Assembly (NCBI GenBank): GCA_964495145.1
Contig: CAZBUP010000005.1
Location: forward strand, 1-45,104
Source of the DNA: UBA6120 sp964495145
GTDB taxonomy: Bacteria > Bacillota_I > Bacilli_A > RFN20 > CAG-826
Direction: 5' to 3'
DNA length: 45,104 nt
The notes under the pieces were generated by a model, which was not told the DNA's origin, searched no databases, and saw only the letters and a program-made list of their open reading frames with translations. A program made the position numbers and the translations under genes. Every line of letters begins with the position of its first letter. The first letter of the stretch is position 1. Below, in pieces: positions 24,373-32,217 of this stretch.

Positions 24373-25494
24373 ATGGCCAACAAACGCGATTATTACGAAA
24401 CATTAGGAATAGCCAAAGGCGCTAGCAAAGACGAGATCAAGGCCGCCTATCGGAAACTGGCCAAGAAATATCACCCCGACGTCAACAAAGCCCCCGACGC
24501 CGAGGCGAAATTCAAGGAAGTCCAGGAAGCCTACGACGTCCTTTACGACGACCAGAAGCGATCGACCTACGATCAATTCGGCCATGCCGCCTTCGACCAG
24601 AACATGGGACAAAATCCGTTCCAAGGTTTTGGCGGCGGCTCATTCCAAGACGTCGACCTCGGCGATTTGTTCGGCTCGTTCTTCGGCGGTCGCCGCAGTC
24701 GGCCGCAAACCGGTCCCCGACGTGGGGCTGATTCCTTCATGCGCATCAAGATCGGGTTCATGGACGCCATCAAGGGCAAACGTGTGACCATCCCGGTTAC
24801 TTACGACGAACCGTGCACCCGCTGCGGCGGTTCCGGCGCTTATTCAAGCGGCGACGTCGAAACCTGTTCGACTTGCCACGGTACCGGTTACGTCAAGACG
24901 CGGCAGCAGACCATCCTTGGCACCATGGAAAGCCAAAACACCTGTCCGAGTTGCGGGGGTAAGGGCAAAACCATTTCCCGACCCTGCCCATCGTGCTCCG
25001 GACGCGGCTATAACCATGTAAAGACCGACCTCGACGTCAATATCCCGGCTGGGATCGCCTCGGGCCAGCAAATCCGCATTTCCGGCAAGGGTGAACGGGG
25101 CCATGACGGGGGCACCAACGGCGACCTCTTCATCGAAGTGGCGGTCCAAGCCCATGAACATTTCCAACGCGACGGCAACGACATCCACCTGGAAGTCCCC
25201 ATCTCTTTCGTCGATGCATCTTTGGGTCTCGATATCGAAGTCCCGACCGTCTACGGCAACGTCGTCTTGAAAATACCGGCTGGCACCCAGCCCGACAAAG
25301 TCTTGAAACTCAAGGGCAAAGGCGTCAACGACCTCCGGGGCGGCAACCCAGGCGACCAATACGTCCATTTGAAAGTGGGCACGCCGACCAACTTGTCGCG
25401 CCGGCAAAAAGAACTCCTCGAGGAATTCCAAAAAGAAAGCGGCAAAGCCGAATCGATGTTCGACCGCTTCAAGCGTTTCTTCAAAGCCGATTAA
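24373..25494 (+). CDS. dnaJ: Chaperone DnaJ (Hsp40)
   Basis: DnaJ (373 aa) stimulates DnaK ATPase. The J domain (DYYETLGIAKGASKDEIKAA) holds the HPD in KKYHPDVN, followed by a Gly/Phe region (GQNPFQGFGGGSF). The zinc domain has all four CxxCxGxG repeats (CTRCGGSG, CSTCHGTG, CPSCGGKG, CPSCSGRG), and two C-terminal peptide-binding domains follow (VNIPAGIASGQQIRISGKGE). It is the last gene of the operon and is followed by a hairpin terminator. Confidence 0.98.
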   Translation: MANKRDYYETLGIAKGASKDEIKAAYRKLAKKYHPDVNKAPDAEAKFKEVQEAYDVLYDDQKRSTYDQFGHAAFDQNMGQNPFQGFGGGSFQDVDLGDLFGSFFGGRRSRPQTGPRRGADSFMRIKIGFMDAIKGKRVTIPVTYDEPCTRCGGSGAYSSGDVETCSTCHGTGYVKTRQQTILGTMESQNTCPSCGGKGKTISRPCPSCSGRGYNHVKTDLDVNIPAGIASGQQIRISGKGERGHDGGTNGDLFIEVAVQAHEHFQRDGNDIHLEVPISFVDASLGLDIEVPTVYGNVVLKIPAGTQPDKVLKLKGKGVNDLRGGNPGDQYVHLKVGTPTNLSRRQKELLEEFQKESGKAESMFDRFKRFFKAD

Positions 25495-25501
25495 TATTAC
25501 G

Positions 25502-25520
25502 AGTGCTCACCGAGCACTTT
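25502..25520 (+). terminator. Terminator after dnaJ
   Basis: AGTGCTC (25502-25508), loop ACC, GAGCACT (25512-25518) and TTTTAATTT. It closes the heat-shock operon, 8 bases after the dnaJ stop. Confidence 0.8.
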
Positions 25521-25573
25521 TAATTTACTTGATTGCCAAAATCATCAATAATAATAAAGAAGTAGGTGATTTC

Positions 25574-25990
25574 ATGTATACGTGCAAAAAATGCGGGACC
25601 CCGCTTGAAAAGCAATTGAGCGAATGTCCGATTTGTCATACCAAGAATCCGGCCGGCGAACCTGAAAGCATGGTCGGCAAAGATTTGACCGAAACGTACG
25701 ATCCGGTCGCGCCCGAATACCAATTGATTCGCCAAAAAAGCCGAAAATTGGCCGCCGTATTGGCGTTTGGGCTCGGTTTTCTCGGCGTTCCGCTTTTCTA
25801 TCTCGGCTATAAGCGCATCGGCCTATGGTGGCTTTTCATCGCCATCGTGGTCGTGGCCATCGCGATTCTTGCTGGCATTCCGGCATTGTTTTATTTGCTC
25901 GGCGGGCTCCTGCTAGCCCAAATCGGCCTCGGACTCGTCATCTTGACTCATAGCAACCTCAAAGACGGGCGCGGCGAATTGCTTCGGTAA
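25574..25990 (+). CDS. Zinc-ribbon and TM2-like membrane protein
   Basis: The 138-aa product has an N-terminal zinc ribbon (C4, C7, C18, C21 in MYTCKKCGTP and ECPICH), a linker, and two to three hydrophobic helices starting AVLAFGLGFLGVPLFYLGYKRIGLWW, which resembles the TM2 domain (the LGFLG and FYLG pair). Function is unknown; such fusions are common in Bacillota. The ATG at 25574 is preceded by GTAGGTG; a longer frame starts at 25529 but lacks similarity. One base separates its stop from rsmE, so the two are probably one unit. Confidence 0.75.
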   Translation: MYTCKKCGTPLEKQLSECPICHTKNPAGEPESMVGKDLTETYDPVAPEYQLIRQKSRKLAAVLAFGLGFLGVPLFYLGYKRIGLWWLFIAIVVVAIAILAGIPALFYLLGGLLLAQIGLGLVILTHSNLKDGRGELLR

Positions 25991-25991
25991 G

Positions 25992-26702
25992 ATGACGCGC
26001 TTTTTCGCTTCGATCCAACAAGGCCGCGTTTTTTTGACCCCAGTCGATGCGCATCATCTGAAAGTGGTGTTGCGCGCTCGAGCCGGGACCGAAATCGAAG
26101 TGGTCCAGGAAGGGCAGCTTTACCGGGCCGCCATCAAAAGAGTCGATCCCTTGGACATCCAAGTTTTAGAACCGTTGCCGAGTTTTCTTCCGCGTCATTT
26201 GCTGACGCTCATTTACGCTTTACCCAAAGGTGACAAGTTGGATTTAGTTGTCCAAAAAGCCACCGAGCTCGGGGTGACCGCCATCTTGATCACGGCCACC
26301 AAGCGAAGCGTCGCCCGATGGGCGAGCGCCGACCGCCCGCGCAAATTGGCCCGACTGCGCGCCATCGCGAAAGAAGCCAGCAGCCAAAGCCGGCGCCTAG
26401 AAGTGCCGACCATCGAATACCTCGATAAAATCGAAGACATTCTCGATCGGCCGTTCGAAGTCAAATTGATTGCATCTGAATACCTGGCCGGCACCCCGCC
26501 GTTTGGCTTATCGCTCCAAGGAAAAACCGACGTCGCCGTGATGGTCGGGCCCGAGGGAGGCTTTGACCCGCAGGAAATCGAATGGGCCACCCAAGCCGGT
26601 TATCATCCGATCAGTTTAGGAAGGAACATACTTCGAAGCGAAACCGCCGCCATCTCGGCGGTGGCCGTTTTGAGATATCTATTGGAACATGCGTCTGTTT
26701 GA
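25992..26702 (+). CDS. rsmE: 16S rRNA (uracil1498-N3)-methyltransferase RsmE
   Basis: RsmE (236 aa) methylates U1498 of 16S rRNA using SAM. The N-terminal PUA-like part has HHLKVVLRARAGTEIEV. The SPOUT domain includes LPKGDKLDLVVQKATELGV, ATKRSV and the knot MVGPEGGFDPQEIEWATQAG with LGRNILRSETAAISAVAVL, the standard signature. It follows the heat-shock operon, as it does in B. subtilis (yqeU), and overlaps the next gene by 14 bases. Confidence 0.95.
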   Translation: MTRFFASIQQGRVFLTPVDAHHLKVVLRARAGTEIEVVQEGQLYRAAIKRVDPLDIQVLEPLPSFLPRHLLTLIYALPKGDKLDLVVQKATELGVTAILITATKRSVARWASADRPRKLARLRAIAKEASSQSRRLEVPTIEYLDKIEDILDRPFEVKLIASEYLAGTPPFGLSLQGKTDVAVMVGPEGGFDPQEIEWATQAGYHPISLGRNILRSETAAISAVAVLRYLLEHASV

Positions 26703-27483
26703 TTTATTGAAAAGCGAGCAAAAAGGTCCGCGCTTGACCGATAGCGAAGAGCACCAATTCTTTCTGGCCAACCGTCATCTTTTAATAGAGAAAAACTGCT
26801 TTTTGGATTTGTATAACCCCGAGGATAGTTTTGCTTTGGTCAAGGCCAACATCGTCCTGCGCAGCCTCGTCAACAAAAGCGCGATCGAGGACAAACTGCA
26901 GGATTTGGGACAAGCTTCGGTCATCGATCAAGGCCGGGTCAAACATCACGACATCCGGTCGCGTATGGTCGCGGAAGGATACGATTTGCCGTATTTTCTC
27001 GATAAAGACGTCAAAATGTACGTGCCGATTTTCAACCGGGCCATGAATTTCATTTATAGTCTCGAGCCTGATCGCTTGTTTGACTATCCCTATGAGGGTC
27101 TGACCCACGAATTCACCAGTTCCTTGGTCAATCCTTTCGAGATGTACAATTTCGCCTTATTCGATTCCAATTTCACTTGTCTCATCAAACTCGGGAACGA
27201 CGCCACCTCGACGGCGTTTTACCATATCGACTACCGTGAAATATTGATCATCAACCGCCAGGGGGGACTCGATGTCAGTATCGCCTTGTTCGACAAGAAT
27301 CTCGCCCATCCGAACTACGAAGGCGTCGTCGATCGCCTCTTGCCGGTCATCGCCGCCTATTTCGCCAATGATCGCGATTTGTTGGTCAAACAGCTGCTGC
27401 GCGGGCAACTCGTCAGCGAAACCTTGATCCGACGATGGGCTCAAAGCCAAGCTGCCCTCGAACGGCGCAAATACCGGCTATGA
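26689..27483 (+). CDS. Unrecognised conserved-looking protein between rsmE and mtaB
   Basis: A 264-aa soluble protein without signal peptide, membrane helix or recognised motif. It is rich in Asp, Phe, Tyr and Leu, with an N-terminal region full of alternating acidic and hydrophobic residues and a middle part (MYNFALFDSNFTCLIKLGN; TSTAFYHIDYREILIINRQG) that looks like beta strands. It begins inside rsmE (14-base overlap) and its TGA overlaps the mtaB ATG, so it is translationally coupled to two RNA-modification enzymes. That setting suggests a role in RNA or translation, but this is a guess. Confidence 0.8.
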   Translation: MRLFDLLKSEQKGPRLTDSEEHQFFLANRHLLIEKNCFLDLYNPEDSFALVKANIVLRSLVNKSAIEDKLQDLGQASVIDQGRVKHHDIRSRMVAEGYDLPYFLDKDVKMYVPIFNRAMNFIYSLEPDRLFDYPYEGLTHEFTSSLVNPFEMYNFALFDSNFTCLIKLGNDATSTAFYHIDYREILIINRQGGLDVSIALFDKNLAHPNYEGVVDRLLPVIAAYFANDRDLLVKQLLRGQLVSETLIRRWAQSQAALERRKYRL

Positions 27484-28772
27484 CCTTCGCCGTATATACC
27501 CTCGGATGCAAAGTCAACAGCTATGAATCGGAAGCCGTCAAACTATTGATGATTGATCGAGGCCATGCTTATGATGAAAAACATCCCGACGTGGCCATTA
27601 TAAACACGTGCAGCGTGACCTCGATGAGCGAGAAGAAGTCGCGCCAATTGATGCGACATCTAGTCAAGCAACATCCAAACATCATGATCGCCTTGATGGG
27701 GTGTTACGCCCAGATGGCGGCATCGGTTTTGAAGGATTTACCCAACGTCGGGGTCATGGTCGGGACCAGCAACCGCCACTTGATTCCCGCGTTGATTGAC
27801 GCTTACTTACATACCAAAACGTTGCAGACGGCCCTAGAACCGGAACCGCCTTCTTTCGCCTACGAAGAGATGAAAGTCACCACGTACACCGAACGGACGC
27901 GGGCTTACGTGAAAATCCAAGACGGTTGCGACAATTTTTGCGCCTATTGCATCATCCCTTATGCCCGAGGACGCTTACGGTCCCGCCACCAAGGTGACGT
28001 CATCGCCGAAATCCGGCATTTCACCGAAGCCGGTTTTCGGGAAATCGTCTTGACCGGCATTCACACGGCGGGATATGGCCGCGACCTTAGCGGTTATACT
28101 TTCGATGATTTGCTACAAGACATATTCGCCAGTTGTCCCAACCTTTACCGCTTGCGTCTATCGAGCATCGAAGCCAGCGAGATCAGCGATCGCTTTTTGG
28201 CACTGCTTGCTAACGAACCGCGTCTCGCCCGCCACCTGCACATTCCCCTTCAAAGCGGCAGCGATCCGGTATTGGCCAAAATGAATCGTCCCTACCGCAT
28301 GGCCGCATTTGCCGAAACGGTGCGTCGTATCCAAAGTATCGTGCCCGACATCGCCTTGACCACCGACGTCATCGTCGGGTTCCCCGGCGAGACCGAAGCC
28401 GACTTCGAAGTCACCTGCCAGATGGTCCGTAACCTAGGCTTTAGCAAAATCCATGTTTTCCCCTTCTCACCCCGCAGTGGCACGGTGGCCGCCAAGATGA
28501 CCAATCCAGTCCACGACGAGACCAAGAAGAAGCGCGTCTTGCGCTTACTGGCCATTTCGAGCGAACTTGAGCGCGCCTATGCCGAAAAATGGATCGGCCA
28601 GTCCCTTGACATCATCATCGAGGAATACAATCCCTTGGCGCATGCCTTCGAGGGTCATAGTTCTAATTATTTAAAGGTATTAGTCCCGGGTCACAATTTT
28701 CAAAAAGGTCAAATCGTCACCGTGGCCTACGTACCGGAACCAGGGTTTTCATCCTTGATTGAAAACATTTAG
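27480..28772 (+). CDS. mtaB: tRNA (N6-threonylcarbamoyladenosine37-C2)-methylthiotransferase MtaB
   Basis: MtaB (430 aa) converts t6A37 to ms2t6A37 in tRNAs reading ANN codons. Auxiliary-cluster cysteines are C10 (TLGCKVNSYES), C44 (INTCSVTSMS) and C74 (LMGCYAQ). The radical SAM motif is CDNFCAYCIIPYARG. Later marks are LRLSSIEASEI, HLHIPLQSGSDPVLAKMNRPY and DVIVGFPGE, with a C-terminal TRAM domain. The LGCKVN form of the first motif separates MtaB from MiaB (MGCQMN). The start at 27480 gives an ATGA overlap with the upstream gene; a longer frame to 27435 has no similarity. Confidence 0.95.
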   Translation: MTFAVYTLGCKVNSYESEAVKLLMIDRGHAYDEKHPDVAIINTCSVTSMSEKKSRQLMRHLVKQHPNIMIALMGCYAQMAASVLKDLPNVGVMVGTSNRHLIPALIDAYLHTKTLQTALEPEPPSFAYEEMKVTTYTERTRAYVKIQDGCDNFCAYCIIPYARGRLRSRHQGDVIAEIRHFTEAGFREIVLTGIHTAGYGRDLSGYTFDDLLQDIFASCPNLYRLRLSSIEASEISDRFLALLANEPRLARHLHIPLQSGSDPVLAKMNRPYRMAAFAETVRRIQSIVPDIALTTDVIVGFPGETEADFEVTCQMVRNLGFSKIHVFPFSPRSGTVAAKMTNPVHDETKKKRVLRLLAISSELERAYAEKWIGQSLDIIIEEYNPLAHAFEGHSSNYLKVLVPGHNFQKGQIVTVAYVPEPGFSSLIENI

Positions 28773-28789
28773 ATGATGTAAAAAAAACA

Positions 28790-28818
28790 TTGACAAAACG
28801 CGATAGAATCGATAAAAT
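28790..28818 (+). promoter_or_regulatory. rpmF promoter
   Basis: TTGACA (28790-28795), 17-base spacer, TAAAAT (28813-28818); near consensus. A strong AAAGGAG ribosome site follows at about 28832. Confidence 0.88.
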
Positions 28819-28846
28819 CTAACAGGTAACAAAGGAGAATAACATT

Positions 28847-29176
28847 ATGGCTGTACCTTTCAGGAGAACTGGCAAAACTAAAAAAAGAATGCGGCGGACG
28901 CATTTTAAACTCGAAGTGACCGGATTGGTGACTTGTTCCCATTGCGGCGCGATGATCCGTTCGCATATCGTCTGCCCCGAATGCGGGTATTACGACGGGA
29001 AACCGGTCATCGTCATCGAAAAGAAGAAGGAAGAAGCCGCCAAGGCCGAAACCAAGAAAAGCAAACCAAAGAAAACCAAAGAAGTGGCCACCGCCCCCAA
29101 GGACGTGAAGCCGACCAAAGCCACCAAGGAAAAATCCAAGCTGGCGATCGAAAAAGGCAAAACAGGCGAAAAATAA
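28847..29176 (+). CDS. rpmF: 50S ribosomal protein bL32 with long basic C-terminal extension
   Basis: bL32 core residues 1-60 are typical: MAVPFRRTGKTKKRMRRTHFKL followed by a zinc ribbon with CSHCG and CPECGYYDGK. The family is usually about 57-60 aa; this one is 109 aa, with about 49 extra residues made mostly of Lys, Ala, Glu and Thr (KKEEAAKAETKKSKPKKTKE onward). The tail is in frame, uninterrupted and codon-like, so it is probably real. It has a strong promoter and ribosome site, and is followed closely by deoC. Confidence 0.95.
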   Translation: MAVPFRRTGKTKKRMRRTHFKLEVTGLVTCSHCGAMIRSHIVCPECGYYDGKPVIVIEKKKEEAAKAETKKSKPKKTKEVATAPKDVKPTKATKEKSKLAIEKGKTGEK

Positions 29177-29197
29177 CCTTAACGGAAGGATCGTATC

Positions 29198-29863
29198 ATG
29201 ACCTACAACAAATTGATCGACCATACGTTGCTCAAGCCCGACGCTTCTTACGAGGACGTCAAAAAACTGTGTCTCGAAGCCAAGACTTACGATTTCGCGA
29301 GCGTGTGCGTCAACCCGCACTTCGTTCCCCTGTGCCATAAGGAACTATCGGGCACCGGGGTCAAAGTGTGCACCGTCATCGGATTCCCGCTTGGACAAAC
29401 GCTGACCGAGGTCAAAGTCTATGAAACCGAAGCCGCGGTCAAAGCCGGAGCCGAGGAAATCGACATGGTCATCAACGTTTCGAATCTCAAGGCCGACCGC
29501 GATGATTTGATCAAAAGCGAAATCGCCGCCATCAAGCGCGCCTGTGACGGCCGCTTGCTCAAAGTGATCATCGAAACTTGCCTCTTGACCGACGAAGAAA
29601 AGGAACGGGCTTGCCGCATCGCGGTAGCCGCCGGAGCCGATTACGTCAAAACCTCTACCGGGTTTTCAACCGGGGGTGCCACCGTGGCCGACGTGGCCTT
29701 GATGCGCCGCACCGTCGGTCCCCACATCGGCGTCAAAGCCAGCGGGGGCGTTCGTTCGATCGAAGACGTCGAGAAGATGGTCGCCGCCGGGGCCACCCGA
29801 ATCGGGACCAGTTCCGGAGTCAAAATCGTCCTTGGCCAAGAAGTGGCCGCCGGCAAATACTAA
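29198..29863 (+). CDS. deoC: Deoxyribose-phosphate aldolase
   Basis: DeoC (221 aa) cleaves deoxyribose-5-phosphate to acetaldehyde and glyceraldehyde-3-phosphate in nucleoside salvage. NKLIDHTLLKPDAS opens the TIM barrel, with VCTVIGFPLGQT, EIDMVINVSNLK (Asp) and the Schiff-base lysine in DYVKTSTGFSTGGAT, then GVKASGGVRSIED. It lies 21 bases after rpmF with GGAAGG as SD and is probably co-transcribed with it. cdd further on could feed the same salvage route. Confidence 0.96.
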   Translation: MTYNKLIDHTLLKPDASYEDVKKLCLEAKTYDFASVCVNPHFVPLCHKELSGTGVKVCTVIGFPLGQTLTEVKVYETEAAVKAGAEEIDMVINVSNLKADRDDLIKSEIAAIKRACDGRLLKVIIETCLLTDEEKERACRIAVAAGADYVKTSTGFSTGGATVADVALMRRTVGPHIGVKASGGVRSIEDVEKMVAAGATRIGTSSGVKIVLGQEVAAGKY

Positions 29864-29867
29864 ATCA

Positions 29868-29896
29868 TTGCTATTTAACCGCTCGATGAATATAAT
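29868..29896 (+). promoter_or_regulatory. rpsU promoter with inverted repeat over the -10
   Basis: TTGCTA (29868-29873), 17-base spacer, TATAAT (29891-29896). The -10 is inside a perfect inverted repeat ATGAAT-ATA-ATTCAT (29886-29900). Confidence 0.75.
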
Positions 29897-29934
29897 TCAT
29901 ATAGCGCGTTCGTACCGCAAAGGAGGTGAATCTC

Positions 29935-30108
29935 ATGGCCAAAACCCAAGTCCGCGAAAATGAATCGCTTGACGAAGCTTTACGTCGTTTCAAACGGCAA
30001 GTCAACAAGTCCGGCATTCTCAAGGAAGCTCGGAAACGTGAGTTTTATCTCAAACCGGGTGTCAAACGCAAGATGAAGATCAAAGAAGCCCGTCGCAAGA
30101 CCTACTAA
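29935..30108 (+). CDS. rpsU: 30S ribosomal protein bS21
   Basis: bS21 (57 aa) acts late in 30S assembly near the 16S 3' end. MAKTQVRENESLDEALRRFKRQV and the basic tail KEARKREFYLKPGVKRKMK are diagnostic. The ATG at 29935 follows a perfect AAAGGAGGTG (29920-29929), which is anti-SD complementary over its full length. It has its own promoter and terminator. Confidence 0.97.
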   Translation: MAKTQVRENESLDEALRRFKRQVNKSGILKEARKREFYLKPGVKRKMKIKEARRKTY

Positions 30109-30111
30109 TAG

Positions 30112-30135
30112 AACGACCCTCCGGGGTCGTTTTTT
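30112..30135 (+). terminator. rpsU intrinsic terminator
   Basis: ACGACCC (30113-30119), loop TCCG, GGGTCGT (30124-30130) and a T run to 30135, starting 4 bases after the rpsU stop. Confidence 0.88.
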
Positions 30136-30151
30136 CATTGGTGACGCTATT

Positions 30152-30157
30152 TATAAG
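30152..30157 (+). promoter_or_regulatory. -10-like element before the C39-like gene
   Basis: TATAAG at 30152-30157 lies 6 bases before the ATG at 30164. No -35 or SD is visible. It immediately follows the rpsU terminator, so a promoter here is needed unless read-through occurs. Confidence 0.3.
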
Positions 30158-30163
30158 CGAACC

Positions 30164-31321
30164 ATGATTTATTTGCGACAAGAAAACGAACGGCGATGCG
30201 GCGATATCGCCTTGCGCCACTTATTAAGTGTCGTTTTTCATGATCGTCGTTATTTGGTGACCAAAATCGAACTCCCCGATGACGCCTCTTTGGCCGACTT
30301 GCAAAGCGCTGCGGCTCTTTATGGTCTAACCTTGCGTGGATACCGGGTCGTTGATCCATCCGCCTGTCGTTCCATCAAGGGTCCATTCATCGGCTTGACT
30401 GGAAAAGGATCCCGGTCGCATTACGTCCTCATCGTTTGCCGACGCGGCGACCAGTGGTTGATCGTCGATGGTAGCGGGCCTCCGCGCTGGATTTCTGGCG
30501 ACGATTTTCGCCATATGGCGGTGGGATATGCCCTCATCAAAGTAAACGCCGCTAAAAAGAAACACTTTCAAAAACCGCGCTTGGCTTTTCACCTCGAGGG
30601 CCGCTTCTTGAATACGAGTTTGTACGTATTGTCTTTGCTGGCGCTGCTATTTGGCTTATATGCGATTGACGTCAGCGTGTCCTTCACGATTCCGCTCGTT
30701 TGTTTGAGCGCGGCCTTTATCTTGATGATCGTCCAATCACGAATCATGCGAGCGGCGATGAAACGATTCGATGAGACGACTAAATGTCGGCTGAACCGGG
30801 TCAATAACCGTGAGGAGTTCGTCGCTTGGCACCAATTCAAGCACTTGCTGTTTTCCAAAGACATGAATTGGCTCAATCACGTGTTGATCGTCATTATTGG
30901 GTCGCTGACGCAACTGGCTAACGATCCGTTCAGCGCTATACCATTAGTCCTCATGTCGGCGATAGCCGTATTAATCAACCGATTGTTCGTCCCATCCATC
31001 CGGCAAGACACCGAACGGCTGGCCTTCATGGAAGACGAATGCTTTTCTAAAAACGAAGGTTCCATCAGCCGATTCGAGCAAATCACGTCCTTGAGTTACC
31101 GCGTCGCTGACAAAACGATGCTCGTTCGCTTACTTATCGTAGCACTCGTTTTCATGAGCAGCCTCTTGTTCATGGCCCTGCGAGGGCATGTCTACCTCAA
31201 CTATTTCCTCTTCCAAAGCGCGAGTTACTACCTCATCGTCGACAATGGTCGAGCCTTGATCAATTATCAGGATCGAGAACAACTGTATTTTCAGTTGTAT
31301 TACCATTTTTTCGTACGCTGA
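30164..31321 (+). CDS. C39-like cysteine protease domain fused to six membrane helices, no ATPase
   Basis: The first 130 of 385 residues resemble the C39 peptidase of bacteriocin exporters: Q6 and C12 in RQENERRCGDIALRHLL, H86 in SHYVLIV and D102 in LIVDGSG give a Cys-His-Asp triad with the oxyanion Gln. Residues 150-385 contain about six hydrophobic segments (LYVLSLLALLFGLYAI; IPLVCLSAAFILMIV; VLIVIIGSLTQLA; IPLVLMSAIAVLI; LLIVALVFMSSLLFMAL; NYFLFQSASYYLIV) spaced like an ABC exporter membrane domain with long cytoplasmic helices. No nucleotide-binding domain follows; the frame stops and ybeY begins. It may be a leader-peptide protease or a degenerate exporter half. No precursor peptide was seen nearby. 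Confidence 0.65.
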   Translation: MIYLRQENERRCGDIALRHLLSVVFHDRRYLVTKIELPDDASLADLQSAAALYGLTLRGYRVVDPSACRSIKGPFIGLTGKGSRSHYVLIVCRRGDQWLIVDGSGPPRWISGDDFRHMAVGYALIKVNAAKKKHFQKPRLAFHLEGRFLNTSLYVLSLLALLFGLYAIDVSVSFTIPLVCLSAAFILMIVQSRIMRAAMKRFDETTKCRLNRVNNREEFVAWHQFKHLLFSKDMNWLNHVLIVIIGSLTQLANDPFSAIPLVLMSAIAVLINRLFVPSIRQDTERLAFMEDECFSKNEGSISRFEQITSLSYRVADKTMLVRLLIVALVFMSSLLFMALRGHVYLNYFLFQSASYYLIVDNGRALINYQDREQLYFQLYYHFFVR

Positions 31322-31336
31322 ACCGATGGCTGGATA

Positions 31337-31345
31337 TGATAAAAT
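31337..31345 (+). promoter_or_regulatory. Extended -10 promoter for ybeY-cdd-era-recO
   Basis: TGATAAAAT (TAAAAT at 31340-31345), 15 bases before the ybeY ATG. No good -35; the leader would be about 8-9 bases. Confidence 0.5.
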
Positions 31346-31360
31346 ATAAAGCGACGAGAT

Positions 31361-31819
31361 ATGGAATTCGAATTCATCAACCACATGGGAGCCGCCTATG
31401 ACCGCTATCGGTCGGAGTTCCTTAAGTTATTGAAGAAAACCTTGCGCCATCTAGAGATGAATGACGAGGTCATTCTGGAAGTGTCGCTGGTCGACAACGA
31501 GGCCATCCGGCAACTGAATCGCGATTATCGAGGCCTGGATCGGGAAACCGACGTCATCAGCTTCGCCTTTCAAGACGAGGTCCCGGGGGAAACGGCCATC
31601 AAGCAAGCCCCTTTCATCGATTTGGGGGCCATCGTCATCAGTACGCCCAAAGCCGAAGACCAAGCCCAAACCTATGGTCATTCCCTCGACCGGGAAATGG
31701 CCTTCCTATTCGTGCATGGCTTACTGCATCTATGCGGCTACGACCATCAAGATCCAAAGAAAGAAGAAGTCATGTTGGCTTTACAAGACGCCATCATCGG
31801 CAAAAGGGAGATTCTATGA
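31361..31819 (+). CDS. ybeY: Endoribonuclease YbeY (16S rRNA maturation)
   Basis: YbeY (152 aa) is a zinc RNase needed for 16S 3' processing and 70S quality control. The signature HGLLHLCGYDH gives ligands H119, H123 and H129. RETDVISFAFQ in the middle is also conserved. No strong SD is seen. Its TGA overlaps the ATG of cdd. The common upstream partners phoH and the 7TM-HD gene are missing; the C39-like gene takes that place. Confidence 0.95.
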   Translation: MEFEFINHMGAAYDRYRSEFLKLLKKTLRHLEMNDEVILEVSLVDNEAIRQLNRDYRGLDRETDVISFAFQDEVPGETAIKQAPFIDLGAIVISTPKAEDQAQTYGHSLDREMAFLFVHGLLHLCGYDHQDPKKEEVMLALQDAIIGKREIL

Positions 31820-32214
31820 AAAAAGGTGATTTGATTGTTGAGGCGGGCTTGGCCCGCGACCGGGCTTATGCCCCTTATTCAAAATTCAAGGTTGGCGCGG
31901 CCGTTTTCACCAAAGACGGCAAGGTATTCCACGGCGCCAACGTCGAAAACGCCAGTTATGGCTTGTGCATGTGCGCTGAAAGAAACGCTTTGTATCATGC
32001 CATGATGAACGGATATACCAAAAACGACTTGGTGGGACTGGCCGTCATCGGCGATACCAAGAAACCGATTACACCCTGCGGAGCCTGCCGCCAAGTCATC
32101 AGCGAGTTATTCCCGCGCGACGGGGTCATCCTGTTGGCCAACCTCAAAGGCGACGTCGTCGAACGAACGATCGATACCTTGTTGCCCGAAGCCTTTGATG
32201 ACCAGGATCTGTAA
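31816..32214 (+). CDS. cdd: Cytidine deaminase
   Basis: Cdd (132 aa) deaminates cytidine and deoxycytidine. The zinc site is C53 with E55 in CMCAERNALYHAM, plus C88 and C91 in TPCGACRQV, the tetrameric-type three-cysteine form. AYAPYSKFKVGAAV and NVENASYGL are standard. The start at 31816 gives an ATGA overlap with ybeY and GGGAG as SD inside ybeY. Three bases separate it from era, the usual Bacillota order. Confidence 0.96.
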   Translation: MKKGDLIVEAGLARDRAYAPYSKFKVGAAVFTKDGKVFHGANVENASYGLCMCAERNALYHAMMNGYTKNDLVGLAVIGDTKKPITPCGACRQVISELFPRDGVILLANLKGDVVERTIDTLLPEAFDDQDL

Positions 32215-32217
32215 TCA

